From positions 406,031 to 470,030 of the forward strand of contig NZ_JALPKO010000001.1 of NCBI RefSeq assembly GCF_023195885.1: 64,000 bases of DNA, read 5' to 3'. Shown in pieces: positions 33,263-42,050 of the stretch. Both the position numbers and the translations under genes were made by a program. The stretch's first letter is position 1. Each line of letters begins with the position of its first letter. Source of the DNA: Methylonatrum kenyense. GTDB taxonomy: Bacteria > Pseudomonadota > Gammaproteobacteria > Nitrococcales > Aquisalimonadaceae. The notes under the pieces were generated by a model. The model made no database searches. It was not told where the DNA came from and saw only the letters and a program-made list of their open reading frames with translations.

Positions 33263-34060
33263 TCAGTCGTCGGTGTGCGCGTCGCGCCGCACCCCCGGTT
33301 GCTCGTCGTTGGCCGGTTCGAATGCGGCGGTGACACCACCACGGCGTGCCAGCCCGGCGGTGCCGGTGCGCAGCCGCGGTACCGGAATGGCCGGGCCGCG
33401 CGGCGGCAGACGACGCGGCAGCCGTTTACGCGCCAGTATGATACGCACTCCGCCGATTCCGCGCAGACGGCTCTGACAGAACTGTTCGAGCCGGGCCGCC
33501 GTGCGGCCGGGCAAACGCAATCGCGAAGGCGCGGCGAAGGCCGTGGCACGTACGCAAACCGGTTCGAGCTCCAGAAGACGGCACCAGTCACGCAGGCGAT
33601 GACCACCGTAATAATGACCTGACCAGGGCGCATCCGCGCGCCAGCAGCCAAGCAGTGCGCGGTGCATGCCGAACAGACTCAGCGGATTGAAGACCACGAT
33701 CAGCAAATGGCCCTCCGGCGCAAGTACCCGAACCGCCTCACGCAATACCGCATGGGGAGAATCCGCGAACTCCAGCGCATGCAGAAGCAGCACGGTGTGC
33801 ATGCTGCCATCGACCAATGGCAGCGCAGCGGCGTGACTCCGCAACTGACTGTCGGGACTACCCCCCTGGGTGGCCAGCCAGCGCGCGGCATGCCCCGTAT
33901 CCGAATCCGGAAAGCCGTCCGGATGACTGCCAACCTGAAGCAGACGGACGTTGGCGCAGCGGCGTAACAGTGGTCCAAGCACGGCACGTTCGCAGGCCGC
34001 AACACGCTGGCCAGCGGGAGTTTCGTACCAGGCGCGCAAGGCACTCTCGGTGTCAGGCAT
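33263..34060 (-). CDS. yafS: SAM-dependent methyltransferase, YafS-like
   Basis: A 265-residue class I methyltransferase-like protein: [28 protein letters not shown] (YafS-type N-terminus), a somewhat degenerate SAM motif I ([12 protein letters not shown]), [35 protein letters not shown] (motif post-II/III) and [15 protein letters not shown]. It keeps the E. coli gene order next to rnhA-dnaQ and opposite gloB. The C-terminal 50 residues are basic and Pro-rich, probably disordered. ATG 34060 is taken as the start; an upstream in-frame ATG at 34111 has no good ribosome binding site. Substrate unknown. Confidence 0.8.
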   Translation of the reverse strand: MPDTESALRAWYETPAGQRVAACERAVLGPLLRRCANVRLLQVGSHPDGFPDSDTGHAARWLATQGGSPDSQLRSHAAALPLVDGSMHTVLLLHALEFADSPHAVLREAVRVLAPEGHLLIVVFNPLSLFGMHRALLGCWRADAPWSGHYYGGHRLRDWCRLLELEPVCVRATAFAAPSRLRLPGRTAARLEQFCQSRLRGIGGVRIILARKRLPRRLPPRGPAIPVPRLRTGTAGLARRGGVTAAFEPANDEQPGVRRDAHTDD

Positions 34061-34196
34061 GACCGGCTTCCCCCATTCAGGCCGCGACAGGAATTTGTTG
34101 CGTCGCGTCATTCTCAGGGTAAACTCTGCGCACGCGCGGCGTCGGGCATTGCCGACAGCTGGAATCACGCAGGCGTGACAGGTAGCATACGCGAGC

Positions 34197-34967
34197 ATGA
34201 TCAATGTGTTAGCTATTCCAGCCCTGTCGGACAACTATATCTGGTTGCTGCATCGCGAGCAGCAACGCGATTGCGTCGTGGTTGACCCGGGTGAAGCCGG
34301 ACCGGTACTGGACTGTCTTCGCGAAAGGAACCTGCATCTGCGCGCGGTCCTGCTGACGCACCATCATGGCGATCACGTGGCTGGCGTTGACGCCCTGGTC
34401 AGTAATCGGGACATTCCGGTTTATGGTCCGGCGAGGGAACGCATCGGCGGCTGCTCGCATCCCGTCGACGACGGTGATCGCGTTGCGATTCCGGAACTCG
34501 AGGTGAATTTCCAGGTGCTGCATGTGCCCGGACACACGGCGGGCCACATCGCCTATGTCGGCGCGGGGATGCTGTTTGCCGGCGATACGCTGTTTGCCGG
34601 CGGTTGCGGCCGCCTTTTCGAGGGGACGCCGGAGCAAATGCTGCGTTCGCTGGATCAGCTGGCGGATCTGCCGGATAACACGGCGGTGTACTGCGGCCAT
34701 GAGTACACCGAGGCGAACCTGCGCTTCGCCAACCGTGTCGACCCGCACAACCGGGCACTGGCCGAGCGTCTGCGCCAGGTCATCCAGCAGCGGCAGAACG
34801 GCCAATGCACGCTGCCGTCCCGCATCGGGCTGGAGCGTCAGACCAATCCGTTTCTCCGGTCCGACAACCCGCAGGTGCGGCAGGCAACCGAGGCCCTGGT
34901 TGGCCACTCCCTGCCGAGCAGGCTGGACGTATTTACCGCGGTGCGCGCCCTGAAGGACGCGGCCTGA
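34197..34967 (+). CDS. gloB: Hydroxyacylglutathione hydrolase (glyoxalase II)
   Basis: A 256-residue metallo-beta-lactamase-fold enzyme that hydrolyses S-D-lactoylglutathione to D-lactate and glutathione, the second step of methylglyoxal detoxification. The metal motif THHHGDHVAG, HVPGHTAGHI, FAGDTLFAGGCGRLFEG and YCGHEYTEANLRFA are intact, as is the C-terminal glutathione-binding helix region (NPFLRSDNPQVR). Divergent from the yafS-like gene with a 136-base shared promoter region; mltD follows 112 bases later. Same arrangement as in enterics. Confidence 0.96.
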   Translation: MINVLAIPALSDNYIWLLHREQQRDCVVVDPGEAGPVLDCLRERNLHLRAVLLTHHHGDHVAGVDALVSNRDIPVYGPARERIGGCSHPVDDGDRVAIPELEVNFQVLHVPGHTAGHIAYVGAGMLFAGDTLFAGGCGRLFEGTPEQMLRSLDQLADLPDNTAVYCGHEYTEANLRFANRVDPHNRALAERLRQVIQQRQNGQCTLPSRIGLERQTNPFLRSDNPQVRQATEALVGHSLPSRLDVFTAVRALKDAA

Positions 34968-35079
34968 TACAAAGTCCGCCGTCCGGCTCCTGACAGGGGC
35001 AGGCGGCGCGCGGGAGTCCGGCTGCTGCAGCGCCGACTGACCCGCACCTGATTTATCAGCATGTTACTGGAGGGTCCCC

Positions 35080-36435
35080 ATGGGTACCCGCAATGCGCTT
35101 TTATTCGCTGTTTCCGCCCTGACGTTATCCGCCTGTGCGGCGCTGGATTCCGAGCACGCCACGGATCGCCCCGGTGAACAGGCGGAGCAACGTCCGGTCC
35201 GGGCCGAACATCCGGCCCTCTACACCGGCAGGAAGGATGAGGACAAGCAGGCGGCAGAGGCCGCGGAAACCGACGACCTGTGGGAACGGGTGCGGCGCGG
35301 TTTCGCCTATGGCGACGTTGAACATGAACGCATCGATGCGGCGGTCAACATGTACGCGGGATCGCATGGCTACCTGGACAACATCGCCGAAGGTGCGGCG
35401 CCCTATCTGCATTACATCGTCGAGCAGGTCGAAGCCCGCGACATGCCACTGGAGATCGCCCTGATTCCCGCTGTCGAAAGCGGCTTCCGGCCGGATGCGC
35501 GTTCCAGCATGGCGGCCTCCGGCATCTGGCAATTCATGCCGATGACCGCAGAAGCGCGCGGCCTGCGTACCACCGCCCTGTACGATGGCCGCAAGGACGT
35601 GATCGCCTCGACCGAGGCCGCGCTGGATTACCTGGAGATGCTGCATGGCATGTTCGACGACTGGTTCCTGGCGCTGGCTGCCTACAATGCCGGCCATGGC
35701 ACCGTCCAGCGCGCCATCCGGCAAAACGCGCAGGCCGGTCGATCAACCGATTACTGGAACCTGTCCCTGCCGGCCGAAACCCAGCGCTACGTCCCGCGCA
35801 TCCTGGCGGTGGCCGAGTTGATCCGCAACCCGCAACAGCACAATCTGACGCTGGAACCACTGCCCAACGAAGCGGTGCTGGCCGTGGTCGAAACAGACGG
35901 TGGGCAGATCAACCTCAGCAAGGCCGCAGAAATCGCCGGAACTGATACCGAGACACTGCGCAAGCTCAACCCCGGGCTGAACCAGGCGGTCACTGACCCC
36001 AATGGCCCGCATCGGCTTGCCGTGCCCGCGGAGGCCGCCGACACCTTCGCCGCCCAGCTCGCGCAGATCCCCCGCGATGAGCGGGTTGCCTACCAGCACT
36101 ACGAGGTGAGAAGCGGTGACAGCCTGAGTGCCATCGCCAGCCGTCACGGCACCTCGGTCGCCGCGATCCGCCAGGCGAATGGGCGTAACGGCGACGTGAT
36201 CCGCGCAGGCGAACAGCTGCTGATACCCGCAGGCGCCGACAGCCAGCCCGTGGCTGAAGCCCAGGGTGTCGAGCAGTACACGGTGCAACGCGGTGATTCA
36301 CTGTCCGTCATTGCCCAGCGCTTCGGCGTCTCCACCAAGGAGATCCGCAACTGGAACGACCTGGACCGAAACCACACCCTGCATCCGGGCCAGACGCTGA
36401 CCATGCGCACCAACGGACGCACTGCGCAGCGTTAA
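35080..36435 (+). CDS. mltD: Membrane-bound lytic murein transglycosylase D with two LysM domains
   Basis: A 451-residue lipoprotein: signal peptide with lipobox LSAC (Cys near residue 19), an SLT catalytic domain (about 105-225) with the catalytic Glu in IPAVESGFRPDARSS and WQFMPMTAEARGL, ALAAYNAGHGTVQRAI, and two C-terminal LysM repeats (about 340-385 and 400-445: YEVRSGDSLSAIASRHG, YTVQRGDSLSVIAQRFG). It cleaves peptidoglycan glycan strands to 1,6-anhydro-muropeptides at the outer membrane. GGAGGG precedes the ATG. The TAA stop is part of the family B element end (TAAGGAAACGCTGAT), so the element inserted exactly at the stop. Confidence 0.95.
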   Translation: MGTRNALLFAVSALTLSACAALDSEHATDRPGEQAEQRPVRAEHPALYTGRKDEDKQAAEAAETDDLWERVRRGFAYGDVEHERIDAAVNMYAGSHGYLDNIAEGAAPYLHYIVEQVEARDMPLEIALIPAVESGFRPDARSSMAASGIWQFMPMTAEARGLRTTALYDGRKDVIASTEAALDYLEMLHGMFDDWFLALAAYNAGHGTVQRAIRQNAQAGRSTDYWNLSLPAETQRYVPRILAVAELIRNPQQHNLTLEPLPNEAVLAVVETDGGQINLSKAAEIAGTDTETLRKLNPGLNQAVTDPNGPHRLAVPAEAADTFAAQLAQIPRDERVAYQHYEVRSGDSLSAIASRHGTSVAAIRQANGRNGDVIRAGEQLLIPAGADSQPVAEAQGVEQYTVQRGDSLSVIAQRFGVSTKEIRNWNDLDRNHTLHPGQTLTMRTNGRTAQR

Positions 36436-36777
36436 GGAAACGCTGATCTATTCCCGCGCCTGCGCCCGAGACCGGTTTTGCTCATCTGGCAAGGCGCGGT
36501 GCCGGTTCCGTGGCTCCCCTGACCCAAGGCGACGTGCTTCTGCCCAGAGGCGTAGGGTGGGTCAAGCGAAGCGGACCCACGCGGTGTGATCTGTTGGCGG
36601 GACCTCAAAGGTTTTCGGACAAGGAAGGTGTTCGGACAAACCAGGGCGGGTGCGCATTGGCGGCGGCGGTGACCTGGAGCCCGTTGCCACGATCGTGACG
36701 GATCACACCGCGTGCATTCGCTGCGCTTAATGCACCCTACGCGAACGCAGACGCGGGAAAAAATCCGTGTTTCCCTA
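36433..36777. mobile_element. Family B MITE-like element carrying nested family A repeats
   Basis: The left end TAAGGAAACGCTGATCTATT then cccgcgcctgcgcccgagac matches the element at 10508; the right end is gcagacgcgggaaaaaatcc then gtgtttcccta. The original middle is replaced by an inverted pair of family A arms (36550-36591 and 36701-36742). The element fills the 339-base gap between mltD and the leftward gene at 36775, and its two ends provide the stop codons of both (TAA for mltD, TAG on the minus strand for the other). Confidence 0.75.
36550..36742. repeat. Family A inverted repeat pair
   Basis: GCGTAGGGTGGGTCAAGCGA... at 36550-36591 and its near-complement ending ...TGCACCCTACGC at 36701-36742 flank 109 bases that also contain ggttttcggacaaggaaggt. 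Related arms occur at 9580 and 55401. Confidence 0.65.
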
Positions 36778-37137
36778 GCGGTGACCCGGGACCCGGCCGG
36801 TTCGCCAGGGCCGATGCTCGAAGCCGTCGAACGCCTCCGGCCGAAATCGTTCCGGCAACTCCGCCAGCAGCAGCGTACATTCCTCGTAGGGTAGCCAGCG
36901 ACCATGCGAGGCGCGCTCGCTGCTATGCGGGATCTCCACCCAGAATCGATCACCCAGCTCATCGTAGATGAACTGAAGCACGTTGCCGTGCTCGTCGATC
37001 AGGCCGAGGAAGTCACCATCCCCTTCCAGGGCGGCGAGGAGATCCTGGCGGATATCCGCCACCTCCATGGAAACGGGTTTGTCGGAAGAAACAAACTGCT
37101 GCCGATCATGAAACGAATAGAAAACGCGGTAGGGCAT
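36775..37137 (-). CDS. Hypothetical protein, C-terminus set by a repeat
   Basis: A 120-residue soluble protein (MPYRVFYSFHDRQQFVSSDK, LLAALEGDGDFLGLIDEHGN, VLQFIYDELGDRFWVEIPHS). AAGGA lies 4 bases before the ATG. The central LGLIDxxxNVLQFIYDE stretch is a strand-turn-strand element seen in small conserved proteins of unknown role; no family can be named. The last residues run into the terminal repeat of the MITE-like element, whose TAG serves as the stop, so the native C-terminus may have been altered. Confidence 0.65.
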   Translation of the reverse strand: MPYRVFYSFHDRQQFVSSDKPVSMEVADIRQDLLAALEGDGDFLGLIDEHGNVLQFIYDELGDRFWVEIPHSSERASHGRWLPYEECTLLLAELPERFRPEAFDGFEHRPWRTGRVPGHR

Positions 37138-37480
37138 GATTCCTTTCGCCTGCTCGCCACTCGAGAAAGCTGCCGTCGTCGCACGCTACCGGAGTCCCGA
37201 ATTGGCCAGGAGCCCCGGCACGCGCCGTTCCTCGCGGGAATGACGTCAGCACCACGAACCCAATCATCCGTCGACATTCTCCGCAGGGCAAGCCCTAGGA
37301 AAACACTGATTTATTCCCGCGACTGCCGCCCGGCCCGGTTTTGGTCATCTGGCAAGGCGCGGTGCCGGTTCGGTAGCTTGGCGCTACCGGCCCGGTGGCG
37401 CAACACAGCCAGGGGCCAAAACCGGCCGGGGCTTCGGCAAAGCCGTCACCGCTGACGCCGGGCCGCCCTCCGGATCGGGG
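37138..37480. other. Intergenic stretch between the hypothetical gene and mscS
   Basis: No gene is supported in these 343 bases. The right part (37297-37432) is a half copy of the family B element. The left part (37138-37296) holds the promoter region of the leftward hypothetical gene but no clear sigma-70 motif. Confidence 0.5.
37297..37432 (+). mobile_element. Family B element, left half only
   Basis: Begins CTAGGAAAACACTGATTTAT then tcccgcgactgc and follows the 10508 copy through gcaaggcgcggtgccggttc to the internal ccaaaaccggccgg, then stops; the right half and second terminal repeat are missing. Confidence 0.75.
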
Positions 37481-39781
37481 TCAATCGTCGGCGTCGTCGA
37501 AATCGCCCTTGTACTTCGGGTTGGCCTTGGCCGACTGAGCCGATGCGTCGCCGCTCGCCGAGTCGCCATCCTGACCGGATTTGCCGTTATCCAGCTTACG
37601 GTGCAGCAACGGCGGCGCCGATCCGTCCTTATCCTGACCGAAGTAGATGGTGGTGTGCGGGAACGGAATCTCGATGTTCGCCGCATCGAAGTGGCGTTTC
37701 ACCAACCGGTTGTACTCCCGTCCGATACCCCACTGGGTACCCGGCGTGGTCTTGATCCGGACACGCACATTGACCGAGCTGTCCGCCAAGGCGGTCACGC
37801 CGTGCACCTCGAGTTCGCCGATGACCTTCTCGGCGTGCTCTTCGTTCGCCACCAGCTCGTCGAAGGCCTCCCGCAGGTGCTGGATGACAGTGTCGGTGTC
37901 CTCGCGATAGGCAACACCGTACTCGCCAACGTGGTAGCCAAAATCGCGCATGTAGTTGGACACCGTGTCCACCGCGGAAAACGGCACGATGTGCATCGTG
38001 CCGGACAGGTCACGGATGCCCACCGAGCGCACCGAGAGTTTCTCGGCGGTACCGGTAATGCCACCGGCAGTCACCACGTCACCCGCGTTAATCGCATTCT
38101 CCAACTGGATGAAGACCCCGGTGATGATGTCCTGCACCAGCTTCTGCGCACCGAAGCCAATGGCCAGGCCGAGCACACCGGCACCAGCGATCAACGGGCC
38201 GATGTTGATGCCCAGCTCGGCCAGCGAAATCATCACCGCCATGGTGATGATCACGATCGCGATGGCATTGCGGAAGATGGTCAGCAGCGTTTTTTCGCGC
38301 GAGGTCGGTTCGCCGCCGCCAGTCTCCGGATTGAGCCGGTGCTCAATCCAACTGGCGACGCCAATCCAGATCAGGGTCGCCACCGCGATCACGAGGCCGA
38401 CTGTAATGATGCGGGCGATGGCCGTGAGGCCGGCATCGGACACCAGCCAGGTTGCCAGGTTGAAGATACCCCAGGCATCCAGCACCACCGCGAAGACAGT
38501 CACCAGCACCAGCACCTGCACGGCCTTCACCGCCTTCGGGATGTAGCTGTTGAGACGGGCCTCGAGCATCGGGAACTTCAGATGCGTTTCGGCCGGAATC
38601 CTCATCGGCCGTGCAACCAGACTGGTCAGCAGCAATTCCAGCGCAAAACCGACGCCCACCGCCACCAGGGTCTGGATGGTGGCCTTGGCCATGAACGGCA
38701 GCGCGGCTTCCGGATTGACCACGGTCACCACGAACAGACTCAGGAAATAGGCGATCGCAATCAGATGCCAGGACCTGGCCAGCATGCCGGTCAGCACCCG
38801 GGTCACCGAGAACTCCGCCTCCGCGGCCATGCCCTCGAGCCGGTCCCGCACATCCTGCCGGTTCTGGCTGATCACACTCACCGCATAGATGAACGCCAGC
38901 AGCATGATCAGCAGACTGACGCCCTGGCCAACCACCGGTGAAACGTTGAAATTGATGATCGGCACCACGAGCATCAGGCCGTAGCCGATGAAGCCCGCCA
39001 GACGCGCCAGCCATACGTTCCAGTAGGCGGCGTTCTCCGCCGTCATCGGCAACAGCCGCAGGGTGTCGTTTCGCGAGGCAAAGATCACGCGAATCAGCGC
39101 CTTGAACACCTCGATTAGCAGGAAGGCGTTCAGGAACAGGGTCTGCTGCGAGTCCATCGCACCTGTCTCGCCGAACACGAACAGCGCAACGACGTAACCG
39201 GCCACCCAGGCCAGCACCACCACCAGGATGTCCAGCACCGCCGAGTAGACGATGGCTGCCGCACGACGCAGCAGACCCGCACTGCCTTCCGCAGCGGCCG
39301 CCCACAGGCTGGCCTTGTCGAACAGCGGCTTGGCAAGGCGCCGCAGGGCGAGGAACGCGCCCACGGTAATCAGGATCACGCCACCGAGATTCAGTGCTGC
39401 CCAGCTCATCGCGGCGAGGCTGACCCCGTCCATCGAGACGTCACTGCTGCGCAACGCGACCAGGGCCTGGTTGAACTGGTCCACCACCTGCTCGGCGAAG
39501 CCCTGGGTCACCATTGCGATCCGGCGCGGCAAGGACACGGTGTCCTCGTCCTGTCCGCTGGGTGCGGCCTCCTCATCCAGCATTTCGGGAGGCTCGGACA
39601 ACAGCCGCAACTCGGTAATCAGGCGATTGCGGCGCTCATCGTCCTCAAGGATATCCGCCAGCACGGCGTAATCGCTGCCCTGCCCGGTGGACTCGGCCGT
39701 GGCCGCCGGAGCGCCCAACGCCAGCAGACCGAGCAGCAGGAAGATCGAGAGGATGAATCGGCTGAGACGTGTAGCAAGCAC
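37481..39781 (-). CDS. Large MscS-family mechanosensitive channel (YbiO-like)
   Basis: A 766-residue channel. A signal peptide (VLATRLSRFILSIFLLLGLL...AATA/ES) is followed by a periplasmic segment (about 30-150), about ten helices and a C-terminal MscS core. The core shows the pore helix GAGVLGLAIGFGAQKLVQDI, the beta-domain INAGDVVTAGGITGTAEKLS and IRDLSGTMHIVPFSAVDTVSN. It releases solutes during hypo-osmotic shock. The start is GTG 39781, with AGGAG eight bases upstream; the frame extends further to a TTG with no ribosome binding site. The C-terminal tail is acidic and Ser/Lys-rich. Confidence 0.9.
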   Translation of the reverse strand: MLATRLSRFILSIFLLLGLLALGAPAATAESTGQGSDYAVLADILEDDERRNRLITELRLLSEPPEMLDEEAAPSGQDEDTVSLPRRIAMVTQGFAEQVVDQFNQALVALRSSDVSMDGVSLAAMSWAALNLGGVILITVGAFLALRRLAKPLFDKASLWAAAAEGSAGLLRRAAAIVYSAVLDILVVVLAWVAGYVVALFVFGETGAMDSQQTLFLNAFLLIEVFKALIRVIFASRNDTLRLLPMTAENAAYWNVWLARLAGFIGYGLMLVVPIINFNVSPVVGQGVSLLIMLLAFIYAVSVISQNRQDVRDRLEGMAAEAEFSVTRVLTGMLARSWHLIAIAYFLSLFVVTVVNPEAALPFMAKATIQTLVAVGVGFALELLLTSLVARPMRIPAETHLKFPMLEARLNSYIPKAVKAVQVLVLVTVFAVVLDAWGIFNLATWLVSDAGLTAIARIITVGLVIAVATLIWIGVASWIEHRLNPETGGGEPTSREKTLLTIFRNAIAIVIITMAVMISLAELGINIGPLIAGAGVLGLAIGFGAQKLVQDIITGVFIQLENAINAGDVVTAGGITGTAEKLSVRSVGIRDLSGTMHIVPFSAVDTVSNYMRDFGYHVGEYGVAYREDTDTVIQHLREAFDELVANEEHAEKVIGELEVHGVTALADSSVNVRVRIKTTPGTQWGIGREYNRLVKRHFDAANIEIPFPHTTIYFGQDKDGSAPPLLHRKLDNGKSGQDGDSASGDASAQSAKANPKYKGDFDDADD

Positions 39782-40028
39782 GAAGCGTTCTCCTTTCCGT
39801 ATCAGGATCCTTGCCGGCCCTGGCAAACGCTACCGGAGCAAGCGGCTATTTCGTGTCAGACAGAAATTTGCAGTGAAAATAAAGCGGCCAAGCCTAACAA
39901 ATCCTTGAGCTTGTTGCCGGCTTGCCCCCCATCTTGCGGTCAAACGGTTGAATGCAAAAGACTCGCAGGTGCGCCTGATCAGGGTCGAAATCCGGCATCA
40001 ATCGGGACGCGGGCCAGTGGGCCTGGCG

Positions 40029-40979
40029 TCAGGGCAAGGCGTCCAGAGCGGTGCGGTAATGGCTCTGCCCCTCATCAGCCAGCCGTGCCGCCTCCTCTGC
40101 GTGCGGCCGGGCCTCGTCGGGGCGATCCTGACGAATCAGTGCCCAGGCAAGATTGTGGTGGATGGCCGGCTGCAGCGCGTCGCGGCGAAGGGCCTGTCGA
40201 TAGTAGTCCTCGGCATCGGCGAAACCGTCCTGCTGGTAGAGCGTGTTGCCCAGACCGAACCAGGCGGTCGCGCTGTCCGGCCAGTACTGGATCGCGGCCC
40301 GATAACCCGCCTCGGCGTCAGGCCAGCGCTCGACCTGCTCAAGCGCTGCCACGGCACGCAGATAACGGGTTTCATCCGGACGCTCGGGGACATCGCCGGG
40401 TTGGTGCAGGGTGATCGCCCAGTAATCACCACGCTGCCAGGTCCGTTCGAACCGGCGCAGGGACATGCGCTCGCGCTTGGTGGTACCGGAACGCAGCAAA
40501 ACCTCGCCGGCATCCAGGTCAAAACCGACCACCACCGCGTAATGCCAGACCGGAACCCGTTCCAGCGCCAGATTCTGCAGGATCAGCACCGGGTGGCCGA
40601 CCCGAACCTGCGCCAGCAGGTCGGTTAGCTCCGGTTCGTGGACGTAGGCAAGAAACCCCTGACGGCGCGCGGATGTCAGCAGTTCGATCTGCAGACTGCC
40701 ACGCCGGCCGGGTAGATACATCTGGGGGGTCAGGTCCTCCGGCGCAATGTCCAGACCCCGATGGTTCATCAGCGTGGCCATTGCCGCCGGTCCGCATTGA
40801 TAGGCTTCCTGCGGAAAGAACGGGACTTCGGTCAGTTCGACCGCCCTGGGCTCACCCAACTGCTCGGTTTCGAGCTCGTCGATCTGAAGTGGTGTGCGGG
40901 CACAGGCCGCGAGCAGCACGACTGCGAGAAGCAGCAGCACGTGGATGCGCTGCTTGTGACGATACACCGGCCGCATCAT
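40029..40979 (-). CDS. PA2778 family C39-like cysteine peptidase with TPR
   Basis: A 316-residue lipoprotein (lipobox LAAC near residue 26). A C39-like papain-fold domain follows: catalytic Cys in YQCGPAAMATLMNHRG, His in VPVWHYAVVVGFD, and an Asp/Ser-bearing strand GEVLLRSG. The C-terminal half has two to three TPR repeats (ATAWFGLGNTLYQQDGFADAEDYYRQAL, split by turns). PA2778 homologs travel with PA2779, as here (41462-41821), with a small lipoprotein gene between. The target of proteolysis is unknown. Two ATG codons are adjacent at the start; the first is used. Confidence 0.88.
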   Translation of the reverse strand: MMRPVYRHKQRIHVLLLLAVVLLAACARTPLQIDELETEQLGEPRAVELTEVPFFPQEAYQCGPAAMATLMNHRGLDIAPEDLTPQMYLPGRRGSLQIELLTSARRQGFLAYVHEPELTDLLAQVRVGHPVLILQNLALERVPVWHYAVVVGFDLDAGEVLLRSGTTKRERMSLRRFERTWQRGDYWAITLHQPGDVPERPDETRYLRAVAALEQVERWPDAEAGYRAAIQYWPDSATAWFGLGNTLYQQDGFADAEDYYRQALRRDALQPAIHHNLAWALIRQDRPDEARPHAEEAARLADEGQSHYRTALDALP

Positions 40980-40994
40980 TGCCTCGTGCCGATA

Positions 40995-41462
40995 CTATTG
41001 ACGCCGGATTTCGAACAGCACGCCATCCCAGGGCATGAGCGCGCGATCCTCGCCGAGCCAGAGCAGGGTGCCGCCGGCGGCGCCGGCACTACGGCCTTCA
41101 CAGACCAACTCGGTGATCTGCAGCAGCCCATCACCCCGGCGCAGATCCGAAACCACCTCGGCACGCACATCATCCGCTTCACCGAAATACGATTCCGGCT
41201 CGACCAGCCGATGCTCGTAGATGGGCTGATCGCAGCGTTTCTCGGGTAGCTGCGCCGAGCCACCACGAAACTCCAGCGAACGGCCATGCCAGGACTCGGC
41301 CTCCGCATCACTCATTGCGGAGACCGGCGCCAGGCGGTGACTGATAATCTCCCAGCGCCCCTCGGGCTGATGCAAGCCCTCCGCCGGCCCGGTGCCGGCG
41401 CAACCGGCAAGCAGAGTGCTGGCGCAGAGCGCGATCACAATCCCGGCATGGCCACGTCGCAT
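40995..41462 (-). CDS. Lipoprotein of unknown function in the PA2778/PA2779 operon
   Basis: A 155-residue predicted lipoprotein with lipobox LAGC (Cys about residue 21). The mature part (GRWEIISHRLAPVSAMSDAE, AESWHGRSLEFRGGSAQLPE, KRCDQPIYEHRLVEPESYFG) resembles META/HslJ-like or lipocalin-type small beta-barrels (GRWEI..., CD at strand 3), but no firm family can be named. Its ATG shares one base with the PA2779 stop, and the PA2778 gene starts 15 bases later, so all three are one operon. Confidence 0.75.
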   Translation of the reverse strand: MRRGHAGIVIALCASTLLAGCAGTGPAEGLHQPEGRWEIISHRLAPVSAMSDAEAESWHGRSLEFRGGSAQLPEKRCDQPIYEHRLVEPESYFGEADDVRAEVVSDLRRGDGLLQITELVCEGRSAGAAGGTLLWLGEDRALMPWDGVLFEIRRQ

Positions 41463-41821
41463 CAGCGAACCAGGATGATGATCAGGATGACCAGCACCAG
41501 CGCCAGCACCAGCGCACTCGCACCGGCCGGCATTTCGTCAATTCGCTCTGCCATCTGCGCCAGCTCTTCATTGGTCATGCTGGCCACCCGCTCTTTCGCT
41601 TCCTCGGGCGATACGCCGTATTCCACCAGCCGTTCCTGGACATCGTCCCGTTCCAGCAGTGACATCACCTGGGCACGCTTTTCGGCCGTTGCAGACTCGC
41701 TGATCACCGTGTCGGTGCCGACAATGCCGGCCGCGGCAGTCTGCGTGAAGACCCCCATCATCAGAAACAGAAGCACGAAGGGATAGGCCAGAAAACGTGT
41801 ACGACGAAGCATTGTCTGCAT
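41462..41821 (-). CDS. PA2779 family protein
   Basis: A 119-residue exported membrane-anchored protein: N-terminal hydrophobic segment (RFLAYPFVLLFLMMGVFTQTAAA), an acidic helical middle containing DDVQERLVEYGVSPEEAKERVASMTNEELAQMAERIDEMPAG, and a C-terminal transmembrane helix (SALVLALVLVILIIILV). The VSPxEAxxRVAxLSDxEL motif is diagnostic of the family, which accompanies PA2778 peptidases. It is a possible membrane adaptor or substrate for the peptidase (inference). ATG 41821 has GGAG seven bases upstream. Confidence 0.85.
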   Translation of the reverse strand: MQTMLRRTRFLAYPFVLLFLMMGVFTQTAAAGIVGTDTVISESATAEKRAQVMSLLERDDVQERLVEYGVSPEEAKERVASMTNEELAQMAERIDEMPAGASALVLALVLVILIIILVR

Positions 41822-42050
41822 GTTTCTTCTCCAGATTCTTGTAATGTCCGTGAACTCGGCCCGCACGGTGGCATCCCGACCTTCGGCAGCGATCACACCG
41901 AACGGCTTCCCCCAACTGCGGTGTTAGTCTACAAGCAAGGTGCAGGAAACACCTCAACATGCGTCGAGCTAAATTAGCGTTTCCCTGATCCCGGGCACAA
42001 CTGTCGCCGTTCCGCGACCCGCCCGGAAAATCGTTGAACGAGGTCCGCTC

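Noticed and set aside
33250..33651. Upstream extension of the rnhA frame
   Set aside because: It runs over the methyltransferase gene, and RNase HI homologs start at QRVEVFSDG.
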